A stretch of 64,000 bases of DNA from CAVYGM01 sp963768025 (GTDB lineage: Bacteria > Bacteroidota > Bacteroidia > Cytophagales > Spirosomataceae): positions 19,533 through 83,532 of the forward strand of contig CAVYGM010000030.1 of assembly GCA_963768025.1 (NCBI GenBank). Direction: 5' to 3'. The notes below the pieces were generated by a model. That model saw only the letters and a program-made list of their open reading frames with translations. It was not told where the DNA came from and did not search any database. Positions 48,601 through 59,800 of the stretch are shown one piece after another; position 1 is the stretch's first letter, and every line of letters begins with the position of its first letter. Made by a program: the position numbers and the translations under genes.

Positions 48601-51600
48601 ACATCGCTGGGGCCAGCGTTGGAGACAACCAGGGTGTACGTCACGGAAGTACCGGGGATATACGTGAGCGTATTGTCGGTGAGGGTTACAGCCAGTTCGG
48701 CCACGGGGACGGGGACTGGTGAACTGGTGGCGGAGTTATTGGCCGCGTTGGCATCCGTTTGTTCGCTGGTGGCCGTAGCTGAGTTGGAATAATTGCCATC
48801 AGCATTCACCTTGGCGGTAATGTTAAGGGTGGTAGTGGCCCCATTGGCCAGGTTTCCGATATTCCATACACCCGTTCCATTGGTATAGGTGCCCAGCCCA
48901 TCGTCCGACACATAGGTATAGCCCGAGGGGAGTTGATCTAGTACGGTCACCCCGGTGGCGGCGCTGGGGCCACTATTGGATACTACCAGTGTGAAGATCA
49001 CATTGCTGCCCACGTTGGGAGTGAGGGAATTGACCGACTTGGTGAGGGCGATGTCAACCACCGGTGAGGGCAAGGGAGAACTGCTGGCGTTGTTGTTGTT
49101 GGGAACGGGGTCAAACTCTGCACCTGATACGATGGCGGTGTTGACGTAGCCTCCGGTGGCCATCACCTTAGCCGTAATAGTGAGGGTGGCAGTTCCCCCG
49201 TCGATAACACTACCGACCGTCCATTGGCCCGTGCCGCTGTTGTAAGTTCCCAGCCCGTTATCGGAAACATAGGCATAGCCCGAAGGTAAATCATCCAGCA
49301 CCGTTACCCCGGTAGCGTCGCTGGGGCCGTTGTTGGAAACTATAACCGTGAAAATGACATTGTCGCCCACATTTGGATTATTCACATTTACACTCTTCGA
49401 AACAGCCAGGTCAGTGATTGGATTGGCATTGTCAATGTCCGTAGCGGTATTATTGCCCGGAATCTGATCTAGTACTCCTGGGGGGGTATCTATCGTGGCG
49501 ATGCTGGTGAGAGTGCCCGTGTAAGAAGCAGGAACAGCCACCGTCACCGTATACGTGATGCTTCCGCCCAGGGGCAGATTCAATAGTTCATTGATATCGC
49601 CACTTCCGCCCCCTGTACCCGTGGCACCACCGGCGAAAGTAGCGCTCCAGGCGGTAAGGGTGGTACCCATAGGAGCCGGATTCGTGAACGGAGCTCCGGT
49701 CACGCCGCTGGGGCCATCATTGCTAACCACTATGGTGTAGGTTACCGAAGTGCCGGGAGTGTAGGTAGTGTTGCCGTCCGTGATGGTAACGGCCAGGTCG
49801 GCCACGGGCACCGGTACCGGAGTACTGCTGGATGTGTTGTTACCTGGTGCGGGATCCGTCTGCTCACTCGTAGCTACCGCCGTATTGGTGTAGTTGCCGT
49901 TGGCGTTAACCTTGGCGGTAATATGCAAAACAGCCGAGGCCCCATTGGTCAGATTGCCAAAATCCCACACGCCGGTACCATTGTTGTAGGTACCCAGTCC
50001 GTCGTCGGAAACATAGGTATAGCCCGAGGGCAGCTGATCCAGAATGACGGCACCAGTAGCGGCACTCGGTCCAGAGTTTCCTACCGTTAGGGTAAATATC
50101 ACATTGCTTCCCACGTTGGGAGCGCTATTATTTACCGTTTTGATAAGCGCAATATCGGCCACTGGCGAAGGCAACGGCGAATTACTGGCGCTGTTGTTAG
50201 CCGTGTTAGGATCGAACTCCTGCCCCGAAATGATGGCTGTGTTGGAGTACCCTCCCGTTGCCAGCACCGTGGCCGTGATGTTCAGGGTAGTACTGGCTCC
50301 GTTAGGTAGGTTGCCAATAATCCATACGCCGGTGCCAGTAGAATAATTACCGCCGCCATTGTCCGAAACGTAGGCGTAACCCGAGGGCAAGTGATCCAGT
50401 ACCGTCACATCGGTGGCGGCACTAGGGCCGTTGTTGGTGGCCACCAGGGTAAAGATGACATTGGTACCTACATTCGGATTGTTCACATTTGAAGTTTTGG
50501 TAATGGACAAGTCCGCCACGGGTACCGGTGTGGTGGTGCTGGTAGAAGTGTTGTTGCCCGCGATGGGGTCAGGCTGTGCCCCCGTTACTGTGGCGGTGTT
50601 GGTATAATTGCCGGTGGCATTCACCGTAGCGGTGATGGTAAGCAAGGCGCTGCCGCCATTGACCAAGTTCCCAATGGTCCACAGGCCGGTTGAATTTACA
50701 TAAGTACCCGCCCCATTGTCGGAGAGGTAGGTGTAACCCGAGGGGAGCAGGTCACTGACCGCTACCCCGGAAGCATTGCTGGGACCTTCATTGGTCACCA
50801 TAAGGGAGAAAATGACGCTATCACCCACTTTGGGAGTGGAGGTATCCACAGATTTGTGGATTGACAAGTCGGTCTGGCTGTTCTGCGTATCGGTATCGGT
50901 GGCTGAGTTGTTGGCCAGGTTGGGGTCGGTAGTGCCAACCGGGGCCGTCACCGAGGCCGTGTTGACCAGATTGCCCGTGTAGCCAGCGGGTACGGCCACC
51001 GTAATGGTATACGTGACGCCACCGCCCAGAGGCAAATCCACCTGCTCGCTGATGTTGCCGCTGCCACCTGCCGAGCCTGAGGCTCCTCCGGCAAAGGCGG
51101 CTGTCCAACCGGTGATGGTGGTACCGGCGGGCGCAGTGTTGCTAATGGTAGAGGCAGGGGAGTCACTCGGGCCGCTGTTGCTTACGGTTAGCGTGTAGGT
51201 TACAGAGGTACCCGGTGTATACAGGGTGTTGCCATCTGTCAGGGTAAGGCTTAAGTCAGCCACTGGTACCGGCACGGGGCTACTGCTAGACGTGTTATTG
51301 TTGAGGTTGGGATCCGTTTGGTCGCTTGTGGCAAACGCCGAATTCGTGTAGTTCCCGGAAGCGTTCACTTTGGCGGTAATCGTAAGGGTAGCCGATCCGC
51401 CATTGGGCAGGTTACCAATCGTCCATACACCCGTGCCGCCGTTATAAGCACCCAAGCCGTTGTCAGAGACAAAGGTGTAACCCGACGGAATCTGGTCGAA
51501 TACGGATACACCGGTGGCCGCACTGGGGCCATTGTTGGTTAGAAAGAGAGTGAAGGTTACGTTGCTGCCCACGTTGGGTGTGCCATTGTTCACCGACTTG

Positions 51601-53750
51601 GTAATGGTGATGTCGGCTACAGGAGATGGCAAGGGAGAACTGGTAGCACTGTTGTTGTTCTGGTTGGGATCAAACTGCTGCCCGGATACCAGGGCCGTAT
51701 TGGCATAGCCCCCGGTGGCCAGTACCGTGGCCGTGATGGTAAGGGACGCGACGCCGCCGTTTGGCAAGGTGCCGATTGTCCAAAGGCCGGAACCACTTGC
51801 ATAGGCCCCGACTCCATTGTCCGATACGTAGGCGTAGCCCGAGGGCAAATGGTCCAGGACGGTCACGCCGGTGGCAGCGCTGGGGCCATTGTTCGTAACC
51901 GTTACCGTAAACGTGACGCTGCTACCCACGTTGGGAGAGGTAATATTGACGGTTTTGGTGACAGAAAGATCCGCAACCGGGGTAGGCTCGGTTTCGCTGG
52001 TAGCGGTATTGTTTCCCGGAATAGGATCGGTTTCATTTCCCGTTACGGTTGCCGTATTGGTATAGTTCCCGGTAGCATTTACTTTGGCTACAATACTGAG
52101 GGTCGTACTAGCGGTAACAGACAGATTGCTGATGGTCCATACGCCGGTTCCGCTGGCGTAGGTACCCAGGCCATTGTCCGATACGTAGGTGTACCCCGCT
52201 GGCAGCAGATCAGATACCGTCACGCCAGAGGCGGAGCTGGGTCCGTTGTTTTCTACTACCAATGTAAAGGTTACGTTATCCCCTACCTTGGGGGTACTGT
52301 TGCTCACCGATTTATCAATAGAAAGGTCGGTCTGGCCATTCCTTGTATCCGAATCGGTGGCCGTGTTATTGGCCAAGTTAGGATCCTTTACACCGGCCGG
52401 TGCCGTTACAGTGGCGGAATTTACCAAACTGCCCAGGAAGTCAGAGGGAACTGCCAGGGTTACCGTATACGTGACGGTACTACCGGCGGGTAGATTCACC
52501 GCTTGATTAATATTTCCGCTGCCTACTGCCGTTCCCAACGCTCCATCCGTAAAACTTGCCGTCCAGGAGGTGATCGAAGTGCCGGCCGGTGCCGTATCAT
52601 TCACCAGGGCACCCGTAGTGGCACTGGGGCCGGTATTAGTAACTACCAGCGTGTACACGACATTGGTACCGGGGGTATAGGTAGGGCTGCCGTCGGTTTT
52701 GTTGATGGTGAGATCGGCCACGGGTACCGGAATTACAATGACCTGATCGTCATCGTCTTCGTCCGGGTTTTGGGGGCCATTGCCAGGGGAGGAATCAATA
52801 TCCAGCTCGTTGGCAGTCAGTACCTGAGCGTAGTTGGTGTAGCCACCTTCGGGGTTCACAGTAGCTACAATATTCAATGTAGCGCTACTGCCCCCATCAA
52901 GGTTTCCGATGGTCCAGTACCCCGTATTTTGATTATAAGTCAAATCGTTGAGCCCGTCATCGCTTACAAAGGTATATCCGGCTGGCAAAGGATCGGAGAT
53001 TACCACCCCGGTAGCATTGCCCGGCCCATTGTTGGTAACAACCAGGGTAAAAACTACATTAGTCCCAACATCAGGGGTGTTGGTATTGACTGTTTTGACC
53101 AACATCAAATCGGTACGGCATTCCGGATCGGGGCCAAGTTTGTCAATAAATTGTTCCAATGGCTCCTGGTTACCCCCGGTTTGACCATCCGTGTCGTTTC
53201 CCGGTTGTCCCGATCGGGAATAAAAGCTGTTTTCCACATTCAAAGAAAAAGGATCAGCATTAGCCGCCGCTATGAAAGGATCATTTTTTGGAATGATAGA
53301 CAGGGGACCAAAGCAACTATTTCCCAAAAAAGAAAAGAGGGCCACTGGTGTATTCTGGACAAAGGGCCCATAGGTCGTAACCAGGGGGGATTTATTGAAG
53401 ATATAGTAGCTGAATGCGGCATCCAGACCGTAAGGCGCACCGTTCAGTTTTGGGGGACTGTCCGGCCATTCTCCTCGAATATCTATAATACTACCATCTA
53501 GTATCTCAAAGCCTGCGGGAACTTTGATCGTTACCTGCGCCGTAGCGCCCCTTTCCTCCGATAGGGCGTTATTGGTATTTGGTGTGTTGTAGTCCGGTAC
53601 TACCCACACCGTGTATCGGCCCGACAACGGGTCGTAGGTCAATTGGTATTTGATCGTGTTGGTAGAAAGCTGAGCAAAGGCTGTTTCCACCAGAGACATG
53701 AATACCAGTAGGATGATTAAAAATTTTGAAAATTGGTATAGATTTTTCAT
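45687..53750 (-). CDS. Giant DUF11-repeat surface protein (2687 residues)
   Basis: A signal peptide (about 1-27, FAQ end) is followed by a Cytophagales-type N-terminal domain (about 30-200, with YDPLSGRYTVWVVPDYNTP). Then 18 tandem DUF11 domains of two kinds follow: A (about 119 residues, TPNVGxNVxFTLxVTNNGPSAATG...LPSGYTYVSD) and B (about 129 residues, TYTPGTSVTYTLVVSNAGPS...). The C-terminal 270 residues hold a VFVELRDA/YYVAVRHRNHLAVMT domain and two dockerin-like calcium-loop segments (GDINMNGEVIFQSTRNDV). DUF11 stalks are common on adhesins. No type IX sorting domain is obvious. The frame is intact over 8 kb. It follows the second giant gene with a 60-base gap, implying co-transcription. 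Confidence 0.85.
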   Translation of the reverse strand: MKNLYQFSKFLIILLVFMSLVETAFAQLSTNTIKYQLTYDPLSGRYTVWVVPDYNTPNTNNALSEERGATAQVTIKVPAGFEILDGSIIDIRGEWPDSPPKLNGAPYGLDAAFSYYIFNKSPLVTTYGPFVQNTPVALFSFLGNSCFGPLSIIPKNDPFIAAANADPFSLNVENSFYSRSGQPGNDTDGQTGGNQEPLEQFIDKLGPDPECRTDLMLVKTVNTNTPDVGTNVVFTLVVTNNGPGNATGVVISDPLPAGYTFVSDDGLNDLTYNQNTGYWTIGNLDGGSSATLNIVATVNPEGGYTNYAQVLTANELDIDSSPGNGPQNPDEDDDDQVIVIPVPVADLTINKTDGSPTYTPGTNVVYTLVVTNTGPSATTGALVNDTAPAGTSITSWTASFTDGALGTAVGSGNINQAVNLPAGSTVTYTVTLAVPSDFLGSLVNSATVTAPAGVKDPNLANNTATDSDTRNGQTDLSIDKSVSNSTPKVGDNVTFTLVVENNGPSSASGVTVSDLLPAGYTYVSDNGLGTYASGTGVWTISNLSVTASTTLSIVAKVNATGNYTNTATVTGNETDPIPGNNTATSETEPTPVADLSVTKTVNITSPNVGSSVTFTVTVTNNGPSAATGVTVLDHLPSGYAYVSDNGVGAYASGSGLWTIGTLPNGGVASLTITATVLATGGYANTALVSGQQFDPNQNNNSATSSPLPSPVADITITKSVNNGTPNVGSNVTFTLFLTNNGPSAATGVSVFDQIPSGYTFVSDNGLGAYNGGTGVWTIGNLPNGGSATLTITAKVNASGNYTNSAFATSDQTDPNLNNNTSSSSPVPVPVADLSLTLTDGNTLYTPGTSVTYTLTVSNSGPSDSPASTISNTAPAGTTITGWTAAFAGGASGSAGGSGNISEQVDLPLGGGVTYTITVAVPAGYTGNLVNTASVTAPVGTTDPNLANNSATDTDTQNSQTDLSIHKSVDTSTPKVGDSVIFSLMVTNEGPSNASGVAVSDLLPSGYTYLSDNGAGTYVNSTGLWTIGNLVNGGSALLTITATVNATGNYTNTATVTGAQPDPIAGNNTSTSTTTPVPVADLSITKTSNVNNPNVGTNVIFTLVATNNGPSAATDVTVLDHLPSGYAYVSDNGGGNYSTGTGVWIIGNLPNGASTTLNITATVLATGGYSNTAIISGQEFDPNTANNSASNSPLPSPVADIALIKTVNNSAPNVGSNVIFTLTVGNSGPSAATGAVILDQLPSGYTYVSDDGLGTYNNGTGVWDFGNLTNGASAVLHITAKVNANGNYTNTAVATSEQTDPAPGNNTSSSTPVPVPVADLAVTITDGNTTYTPGTSVTYTIVVSNDGPSGVTGAPFTNPAPMGTTLTAWSATFAGGATGTGGGSGDINELLNLPLGGSITYTVTVAVPASYTGTLTSIATIDTPPGVLDQIPGNNTATDIDNANPITDLAVSKSVNVNNPNVGDNVIFTVIVSNNGPSDATGVTVLDDLPSGYAYVSDNGLGTYNSGTGQWTVGSVIDGGTATLTITAKVMATGGYVNTAIVSGAEFDPVPNNNNASSSPLPSPVVDIALTKSVNSLTPNVGSNVIFTLVVSNSGPSAATGVTVLDQLPSGYTYVSDDGLGTYTNGTGVWNIGNLANGATTTLNITAKVNADGNYSNSATATSEQTDANAANNSATSSPVPVPVAELAVTLTDNTLTYIPGTSVTYTLVVSNAGPSDVTGAQLTNNAPVGTAITAWSATFDGGASGTGGGSGNIGELVNLPMGSSITYTITVAVPQSYTGNLVNTATIAAPAGVTDPNLANNTAADTDTQNSQTDLTISKSVDESTPRVGDNITFTLLVTNDGPSAATGVTVTDLLPTGYTYVSNTGLGAYTSGTGVWSIGPLSSGASATLDIVATVKATGNYTNTASVTGNQSDPIAGNNTSTSTTTPVPVTDLSITKTSNVNNPNVGTNVTFTLVATNNGPSAATGVTVLDHLPSGYAYVSNSAGGAYNSGTGVWTIGTLASGASATLSITATVLATGGYSNTALVSGQQFDPVTANNSASSSPLPSPIADISIAKSVNTLTPDVGSNVIFTLVVTNNGPSAATGVAVLDQLPSGYQYVSDDGLGTYGTGTGVWSIGNLANGAIATLHITAKVKAVGNYSNTATATSEQTDPNAANNSATRSTDPVPVADLAVTITDNTLTYTPGTSVTYTIVVSNAGPSNAPGSLFVKNAPVGTTITGWTAVFAGGASGAAAGSGDISEPVDLPLGGSATYTVTVAVPAGFTGPLTSSASVAAPNGVTDPDLNNNTDTDTDTQNSTTDLAITKTLSLDLPQVGSTATFTLTVTNNGPSNATGVSVSDLLPAGYTYVSDDGSGAYNSTSGSWLVGNLGNGASASLTISTTVDASGSYLNTASVTGTQNDPVAANNQASAGLQQLQLLPKVYLQGSLFGVTFSNPPANTVVDPLMRDELRTKNLIPLTSPYSYWNPTVPANTIAPAVLNVSGSNAIVDWVFVELRDAADPTVIVSSRSALLQRDGDIVELDGLSPLQVRSVSTTSYYVAVRHRNHLAVMTASPITLTMAGVVVDFRQPATPTFVKGPAAIHQAQVVVVQGRAMWAGNALRDNVVIYQGTNNDVNVLAQQVVSAPANTFQLPFYILKGYLSGDINMNGEVIFQSTRNDVEFIYQNVIKNHPGNALKDNFFIIQEQLPN
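46860..52340 (-). repeat. Higher-order DUF11 repeat, unit B-A-A-A
   Basis: Within the 2687-residue protein the DUF11 domains run A-BAAA-BAAA-BAA-BAAA-BA. The ends of the B domains (the TQNSQT-type junction) recur about every 1455-1460 bases at roughly 52335, 50880, 49420 and 46868. The one shorter step, 49420 to 48330, equals a unit lacking one A domain. This implies growth by duplication of the whole four-domain block. Confidence 0.75.
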
Positions 53751-53810
53751 AATAAAGAAGAAGGTTAATTCGCTCGGAGAAAATAGTTCATAGTAATTTT
53801 TGGGAAAGAT

Positions 53811-56800
53811 TTATTCGGGTAATTGCTGTTGAATGATAAAGAAATTGTCTTTAAGGGCATTGCCTGGATGGTTTTTAATAATATTCTGATAGATAAACTC
53901 CACATCGTTCCGGGTGCTCTGGAATATTACTTCGCCGTTCAGGTTGATGTCGCCGCTGAAATAGCCTTTCAGAATGTAGAAGGGCAGCTGGAAAGTGTTG
54001 GCCGGGGCGCTGATCACCTGCTGGGCCACTACGTTCACATCATTGTTAGTACCCTGGTAAATCACCACATTGTCCCGCAGGGCGTTGCCCGCCCACATGG
54101 CCCGGCCCTGTACCACCATCACCTGCGCCTGGTGAATGGCGGCGGGTCCTTTCACGTAGGTAGGCGTGGAGGCCTGGCGGAAGTCCACCACCACGCCGAC
54201 TTGCGTCAGAGCGACGGGGTTGGCCGTCATGACCGCCAGGTGGTTGCGGTGACGCACCGCCACGTAGTAAGAGGCCGCACCCACCGCCCGCACCTGGAGG
54301 GGCGATACGCCATCGAGCTCCACGATGTCGCCGTCGCGCTGCAGCAGAGCCGACCGACTGCTGACAATCACCGTAAAGTCCGTGGCATCCCTCAGCTCCA
54401 CGAATACCCAGTCGACGATGGCGTCGGAGCCGCTCACGGCCAGCACGGCGGACGTGGTGGTGTTAGCCGCCACGGTGGGGTTCCAGTAGTCGTAGGGCGA
54501 AGTGAGCGGGATGAGGTTCTTGGTTCTGAGTTCATCGCGCATGAGGGGGTCCACCACGGTGTTGGCCGGCGGGTTGGAGAAGGTCACCCCGAAGAGGGCG
54601 CCCTGCAGGTATGCCTTCGGCAGCAGCTGGAATTGCTGTAATCCGGCGGAGGCCTGGTTGTTGGCCGCGACGGGGTCGTTCTGGTTTCCGGTCACGGAGG
54701 CGGTGTTGAGGTAGGGTCCGCTGGCGTTGACGGTGGCCGAGATGGTTAGGTTGGCGGTACCACCAGTTGGCAAATTGCCGATCGTCCACACTCCAGTGCC
54801 ATTTTGGTACGCCCCTGATCCATTATCGCTCACGTAGGTATAGCCCGCAGGCAGTTGGTCTAGCACCGTTACGCCGGTGGCATTGCTGGGGCCGTTGTTG
54901 GTCACCGTCAGGGTAAAGGTAGCGTTGCCGCCAATCTGAGGTAGGTCCAGGCTAATAGATTTGGTGATAGCCAAATCGGTACTGCTGTTCTGGGTATCCG
55001 TATCGGTGGCGGTATTGTTGGTCAGGTTGAGGTCAGTAACGCCGGATGGAGCCGATACGGAGGCAGAGCTGGTCAGAGGGCCGGTAACGCCGGCGGGGAC
55101 GGCGACGGTCACTGCGTAGGTCGCGCTGCCGCCCAGGGGCAGGTTTACCAATTGATTTATATTGCCACTGCCGGTAGCGGTTCCCGAAGCTCCTCCGGCA
55201 AACACCGCCGTCCAGCCGGTGATGGTGGTTCCCGCCGGGGCGTTGTTGACAACCTGCGCACCAGGCGCGTTGCTGGGCCCGGCGTTGCTGACCACGAGGG
55301 TGTAGGTCACCGAAGTGCCCGGCCTATAGGTGAGGCTGTTGTCGGTGAGGCTAACGGAAAGGTCAGCCACGGGCTGAGGAACCGGGGTCACCTGAGACGC
55401 ATTGTTTGCGGCTATTGGGTCGTTTTCATCCCCGTCTGCGATCGCTGTATTGGTATAATTTCCCGTCGCATTGACCGTGGCAGTAATGGTCAGGGTGGTA
55501 GTGCCGCCATTGGGAAGAGTGCCGATCGTCCAAACTCCGGTACTGCTTACATAGGCTCCTGTTCCATTATCGCTTACGTAAGTAAAGCCCGAAGGCAGTT
55601 GGTCCAGCACGGTCACGCCGGTGGCGGCACTGGGTCCATTGTTGGAGGCCACCAGGGTGAACGTAACGGTACTCCCCACATTCGGTGTGCTATCGTCCAC
55701 GGCCTTGCTGACGGCCAGGTCGGCTACTGGAATGGGCGTCGGGGTAGCGGTTGACTGATTGTTACCCGCAACGGGATCATTTTCATCGCCCGAAACACTG
55801 GCGGTATTGGCGTAGCTGCCCGTTGCTAGTACCTTGGCCGTAATAGTCAGCGTGGCGGTGCTGGCAGCGGCGAGGTTGCCAATTGTCCAGGTGCCAGTAC
55901 CACTCACGTAAGCACCACTTCCATTATCAGTAACGTAGGAATAGCCCGTGGGTAGTGGATCAAGGACCGTAACGCCGGTGGCTGCGCTGGGGCCATTGTT
56001 GGTTACCACCAGTGTAAAGACCACGTTTTCCCCTACATTGGGAGAGTTAGTATTCACGGATTTTACCACGGCCAAATCCGTGGAAGGAGAGGGTGTATCC
56101 GTATCGGCAGCCGTATTGTTCCCCAGGTTTGGGTCCAGAACACCCGCCGGGGCATTCACAGCAGCCAGATTGACCAGATTCCCAGTAAAGCCGGAGGGTA
56201 CGGCCAAAGTGATGGTATAGGTAATACTACCCCCGTTTGGCACATTCACCAACTGATTGATGGAACCGCTCCCACTAGGGGTGCCCGTTGCCCCGCCGGC
56301 GAATGCGGCCGTCCAGCCAGTGATGGTTGTTCCGGCCGGAGCATTGTCCGTTACCTGAGCGCCCACTGCATTACTTGGGCCCGTATTGGCTACTACCACC
56401 AGGTAGGTTACCGAGGTACCAGCCGTGTAGGTAGTGCCATTGTTCGTTTTGGTAATGGATAAATCCGCCTGGGGATCGGGGGTATCCGTATCGGTAGCCG
56501 TGTTGTTGCCTTGGGTGGGATCATTCACTCCCGCTGGGGCAGTAACCGTAGCCGTATTTACCAGATTACCCACAAAGCCCGAGGGCACCGCCAGCTGTAT
56601 TGTATACGTAGCCGTTCCATTCACCGGAATATCTATAGATTGGCTAATGTTTCCGCTGCCACTTGCATTTCCCATAGCCCCCCCCGCAAAAACAGCCGTC
56701 CAACTCGTGATAGTGGTGCCCACCGGAGCGGTATCAGCCACCAGAGCGCCGATCGCATCACTTGGCCCTAGATTGCCTACCACCACCGTGTAGGTGACCG

Positions 56801-59800
56801 AAGTGCCCGCCGTGTAGGAAATGCTGTTATCATCTTTGGTTACTGACAGGTCAGCCACGGAAGCCTGATTATCAACATCAGTGGCGGTATTGTTGGCAGG
56901 GTCAGAGTCGGTAACCCCGGCGGCAGGGGATACGGTTGCCGTGTTGCTAAGCGTGCCCGTATAGTTGGATGGGACGGCTACTTTTACCGTATATACAATG
57001 CTACCTCCTGCTGGTATATTCACTGGCTCCACGATGTCGCCAGTACCTCCGGCCGCTCCCGCCGCTCCCCCGGCAAATACGGCGGTCCATTGCGGTAATG
57101 GTGGTTCCAGCTGGTGCCAGGTTGCTTACGGTGGCAGCGGTCGCCCTGCTGGGACCCGCATTAGCAACCGTCAGGGTATAGGTCACCAATGTCCCTGGGG
57201 TGTACGTTGCATTTCCATCCGTAATGAGGACGGATAAATCCACCACGGGATTCGGCACCGGCGTGACGCTGGCCGAATTATTGGCCGGCGTGGGATCCGT
57301 TTCCCCGCTGGAAACCGAGGCTGAGTTGGTATAATTTCCCGTAGCCAACACCGTAGCCGTAATCGTCAGCGAACTACTCGTACCATTGGCCAGGTTACCC
57401 ACCGTCCATGCCCCCGTGGTACTCGAATAGCTACCACTACTGCTGGAAACAAAGGTATAGCCTGATGGCAGATCATCCAGCACGGTTATTCCGGTCGCAG
57501 GACTGGGGCCGTTGTTGGTTACCGTGAGCGTGAATTGTACATTGGTGCCCACGTTGGGGGTACTGTTATTTACCGTTTTTGTGATGGACAAATCGGCTAC
57601 CGGCGAAGCCAATGGCGAACTCGTGGAACTGTTGTTGGCCGTTGTGGGATCTGTTTCGTTGCCCGTTACCGTAGCGGTATTGGAATAACCGCCCGAAGCC
57701 AGCACGGTGGCCGTGATAGCCAGGCTGGCTGTACCCCCGTTTGGCAAACCGCCGATGGTCCAGATACCCGTACTGCTGACATATGACCCGCCGCCATTAT
57801 CCGAAACATAGGTATAGCCCGAAGGCAACTTGTCCAACACGCTCACTCCCGTTGCCGCGCTGGGACCATTGTTGGTTACCGTCAGAGTAAAAACCACGTT
57901 GCTGCCCACATTGGGAGAGTTTACGTTAACAGTTTTGGCGATGGCCAGATCCGTGACCGGTACGGGTACTGGCGTACTGGAAGAAGTATTGTTCCCTGGG
58001 GTCGGGTCGGGCTGGCCGCCCGTTACGCTGGCGGAGTTGGTGTAGTTTCCCGTTGCCTTGACGTTAGCAGTGATGCTCAGCGTTGCGGTGCCGCCGTTAG
58101 CGAGGTTGCCAATGGTCCACTGGCCGGAACCGCTCACATACGTTCCACCTCCGGTATCCGAAACATAGGTATAGCCCGAAGGCAGCAGGTCGGTGGCCAC
58201 TACCCCGGTGGCGGCGCTGGGGCCGTCGTTGGTCACCGTGAGGGTGAAAGTAACGTTTTCGCCCACTTTGGGCGTGCTGTTGTTGACAGATTTGGCAATA
58301 GACAAATCCGTCTGACTGTTCTGGGTATCAGTATCGGTAGCGGTATTGTTGGCAAGAATTGGATCGGCTACCCCAGCCGGCGCGGTCACTGTGGCCGTGT
58401 TAACAAGATTACCGGTATAGGTGGAAGGTACTGCCACGGTTACCGTGTAGGTAATGGTGCTTCCGGTCGGCAGGGACACCAGCTGATTGATGTTGCCAGT
58501 GCCGGTGGTACTACCCGTAGCCCCTCCGTCGAAAGTGGCCGACCAGCTCGTGATGGTCGTGCCCGTTGGGGCAGTGTCCGTAACGGTTGACCCAGGGGCA
58601 TCGCTCGGTCCGTTGTTAGTTACCACTAGGGTATAGAGTACACTGGTACCTGGGGTATACGTGGCATTTCCATCGGTTTTAGTTATAGAAAGCTCCGCAA
58701 TCCGGTTGGGGGTATCAACATCCGTGGCCGTGTTATTGGCGGTATTTGGATCGGTCACCCCGGCTGGTGCCGTTACCGTAGCCGTATTTGTCAAATTCCC
58801 CGTGTAGGTAGAAGGTACTGCCACCTGCACGGTGTAGGTGACGGTACCTCCGCTGGGCAAATTCACCGCCTGGTTGATGTTACCCGTGCCACTTGGTGCA
58901 CCGGTTGCCCCGTTTGAGTACACCGCCATCCAGTCGGTAATGCTGGTGCCGGTTGGGGCGACATCGGCAACCGTCGCCCCCAGCGCATTGCTGGGCCCTG
59001 GGTTGCTTACCACCACTGTATAGGTGACGGTGGTTCCGGCCGTGTAGGTAGCACTGTTGTCCGATTTGGTAATGGATAAGTTGGCCTGGCTATTCTGATT
59101 ATCGGTATCAGAACTGGTATTGTTGGTCAGATTCGTGTCCGTGACACCCGAGGGAGCCGCTACGGTGGCCGTGTTGGTAAGCGCACCCGTGTAGCTGGCA
59201 GGTACGGCTACGGCCACCGAGTAGGTGACAGTTCCACCGCTTGGAATATTCACCACTTGATCAATATCCCCAATCCCACTGGCGGTGCCCGTGGCCCCTC
59301 CGGCAAATACCGCCGTCCAGCCCGTGATAGTGGTACCAGCCGGCGCGTGGTTGCTCACGCTGGCCCCTGTGACATTGCTGGGACCTGTGTTGCTTACGGT
59401 AATCGTGTAATTGACCGTAGTACCGGGGGTGTACGTCGCTACTCCGTCCGTAATGTTGATGGCAAGATCCACCAGGGGGTTGGCCGTATCGGTATCGGTG
59501 GCCGAGTTATTGGCCGTATTGTTATCCGTTGTTCCACCTGGTGCGGTTACAGTGGCGGTATTGGTCAGGTTGCCAGTAGTACCCGGTGCCACCGTTCCCG
59601 TAATGGTGAATGTGACCGAGTTTCCGGTTCCGGCCCCAAGATTTATGGTGGCCGCCAGGCTGTTGCCTGCACCAGTGGCGCCGCCGCTCACCGTAGCCGT
59701 GCCGGAGGTAGCCGAAGTCCAGTTCACTCCCGTGATGGCAGCGGGAATGGCATCGCTGACGGTGGCTCCGGTTACGTTACTGGGGCCATTGTTGGTGACC

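Noticed and set aside
46860..52340. Regular repeats considered as a CRISPR array
   Set aside because: The repeats are coding, about 360-390 bases long, without short spacers.
52503..53501. Long plus-strand frame of 332 codons inside the giant DUF11 gene
   Set aside because: It is antisense to a clear repeat protein; its composition follows the repeats and no family is seen.
53823..54641. Plus-strand frame of 272 codons
   Set aside because: Antisense to the conserved C-terminal block; His-rich shadow content.
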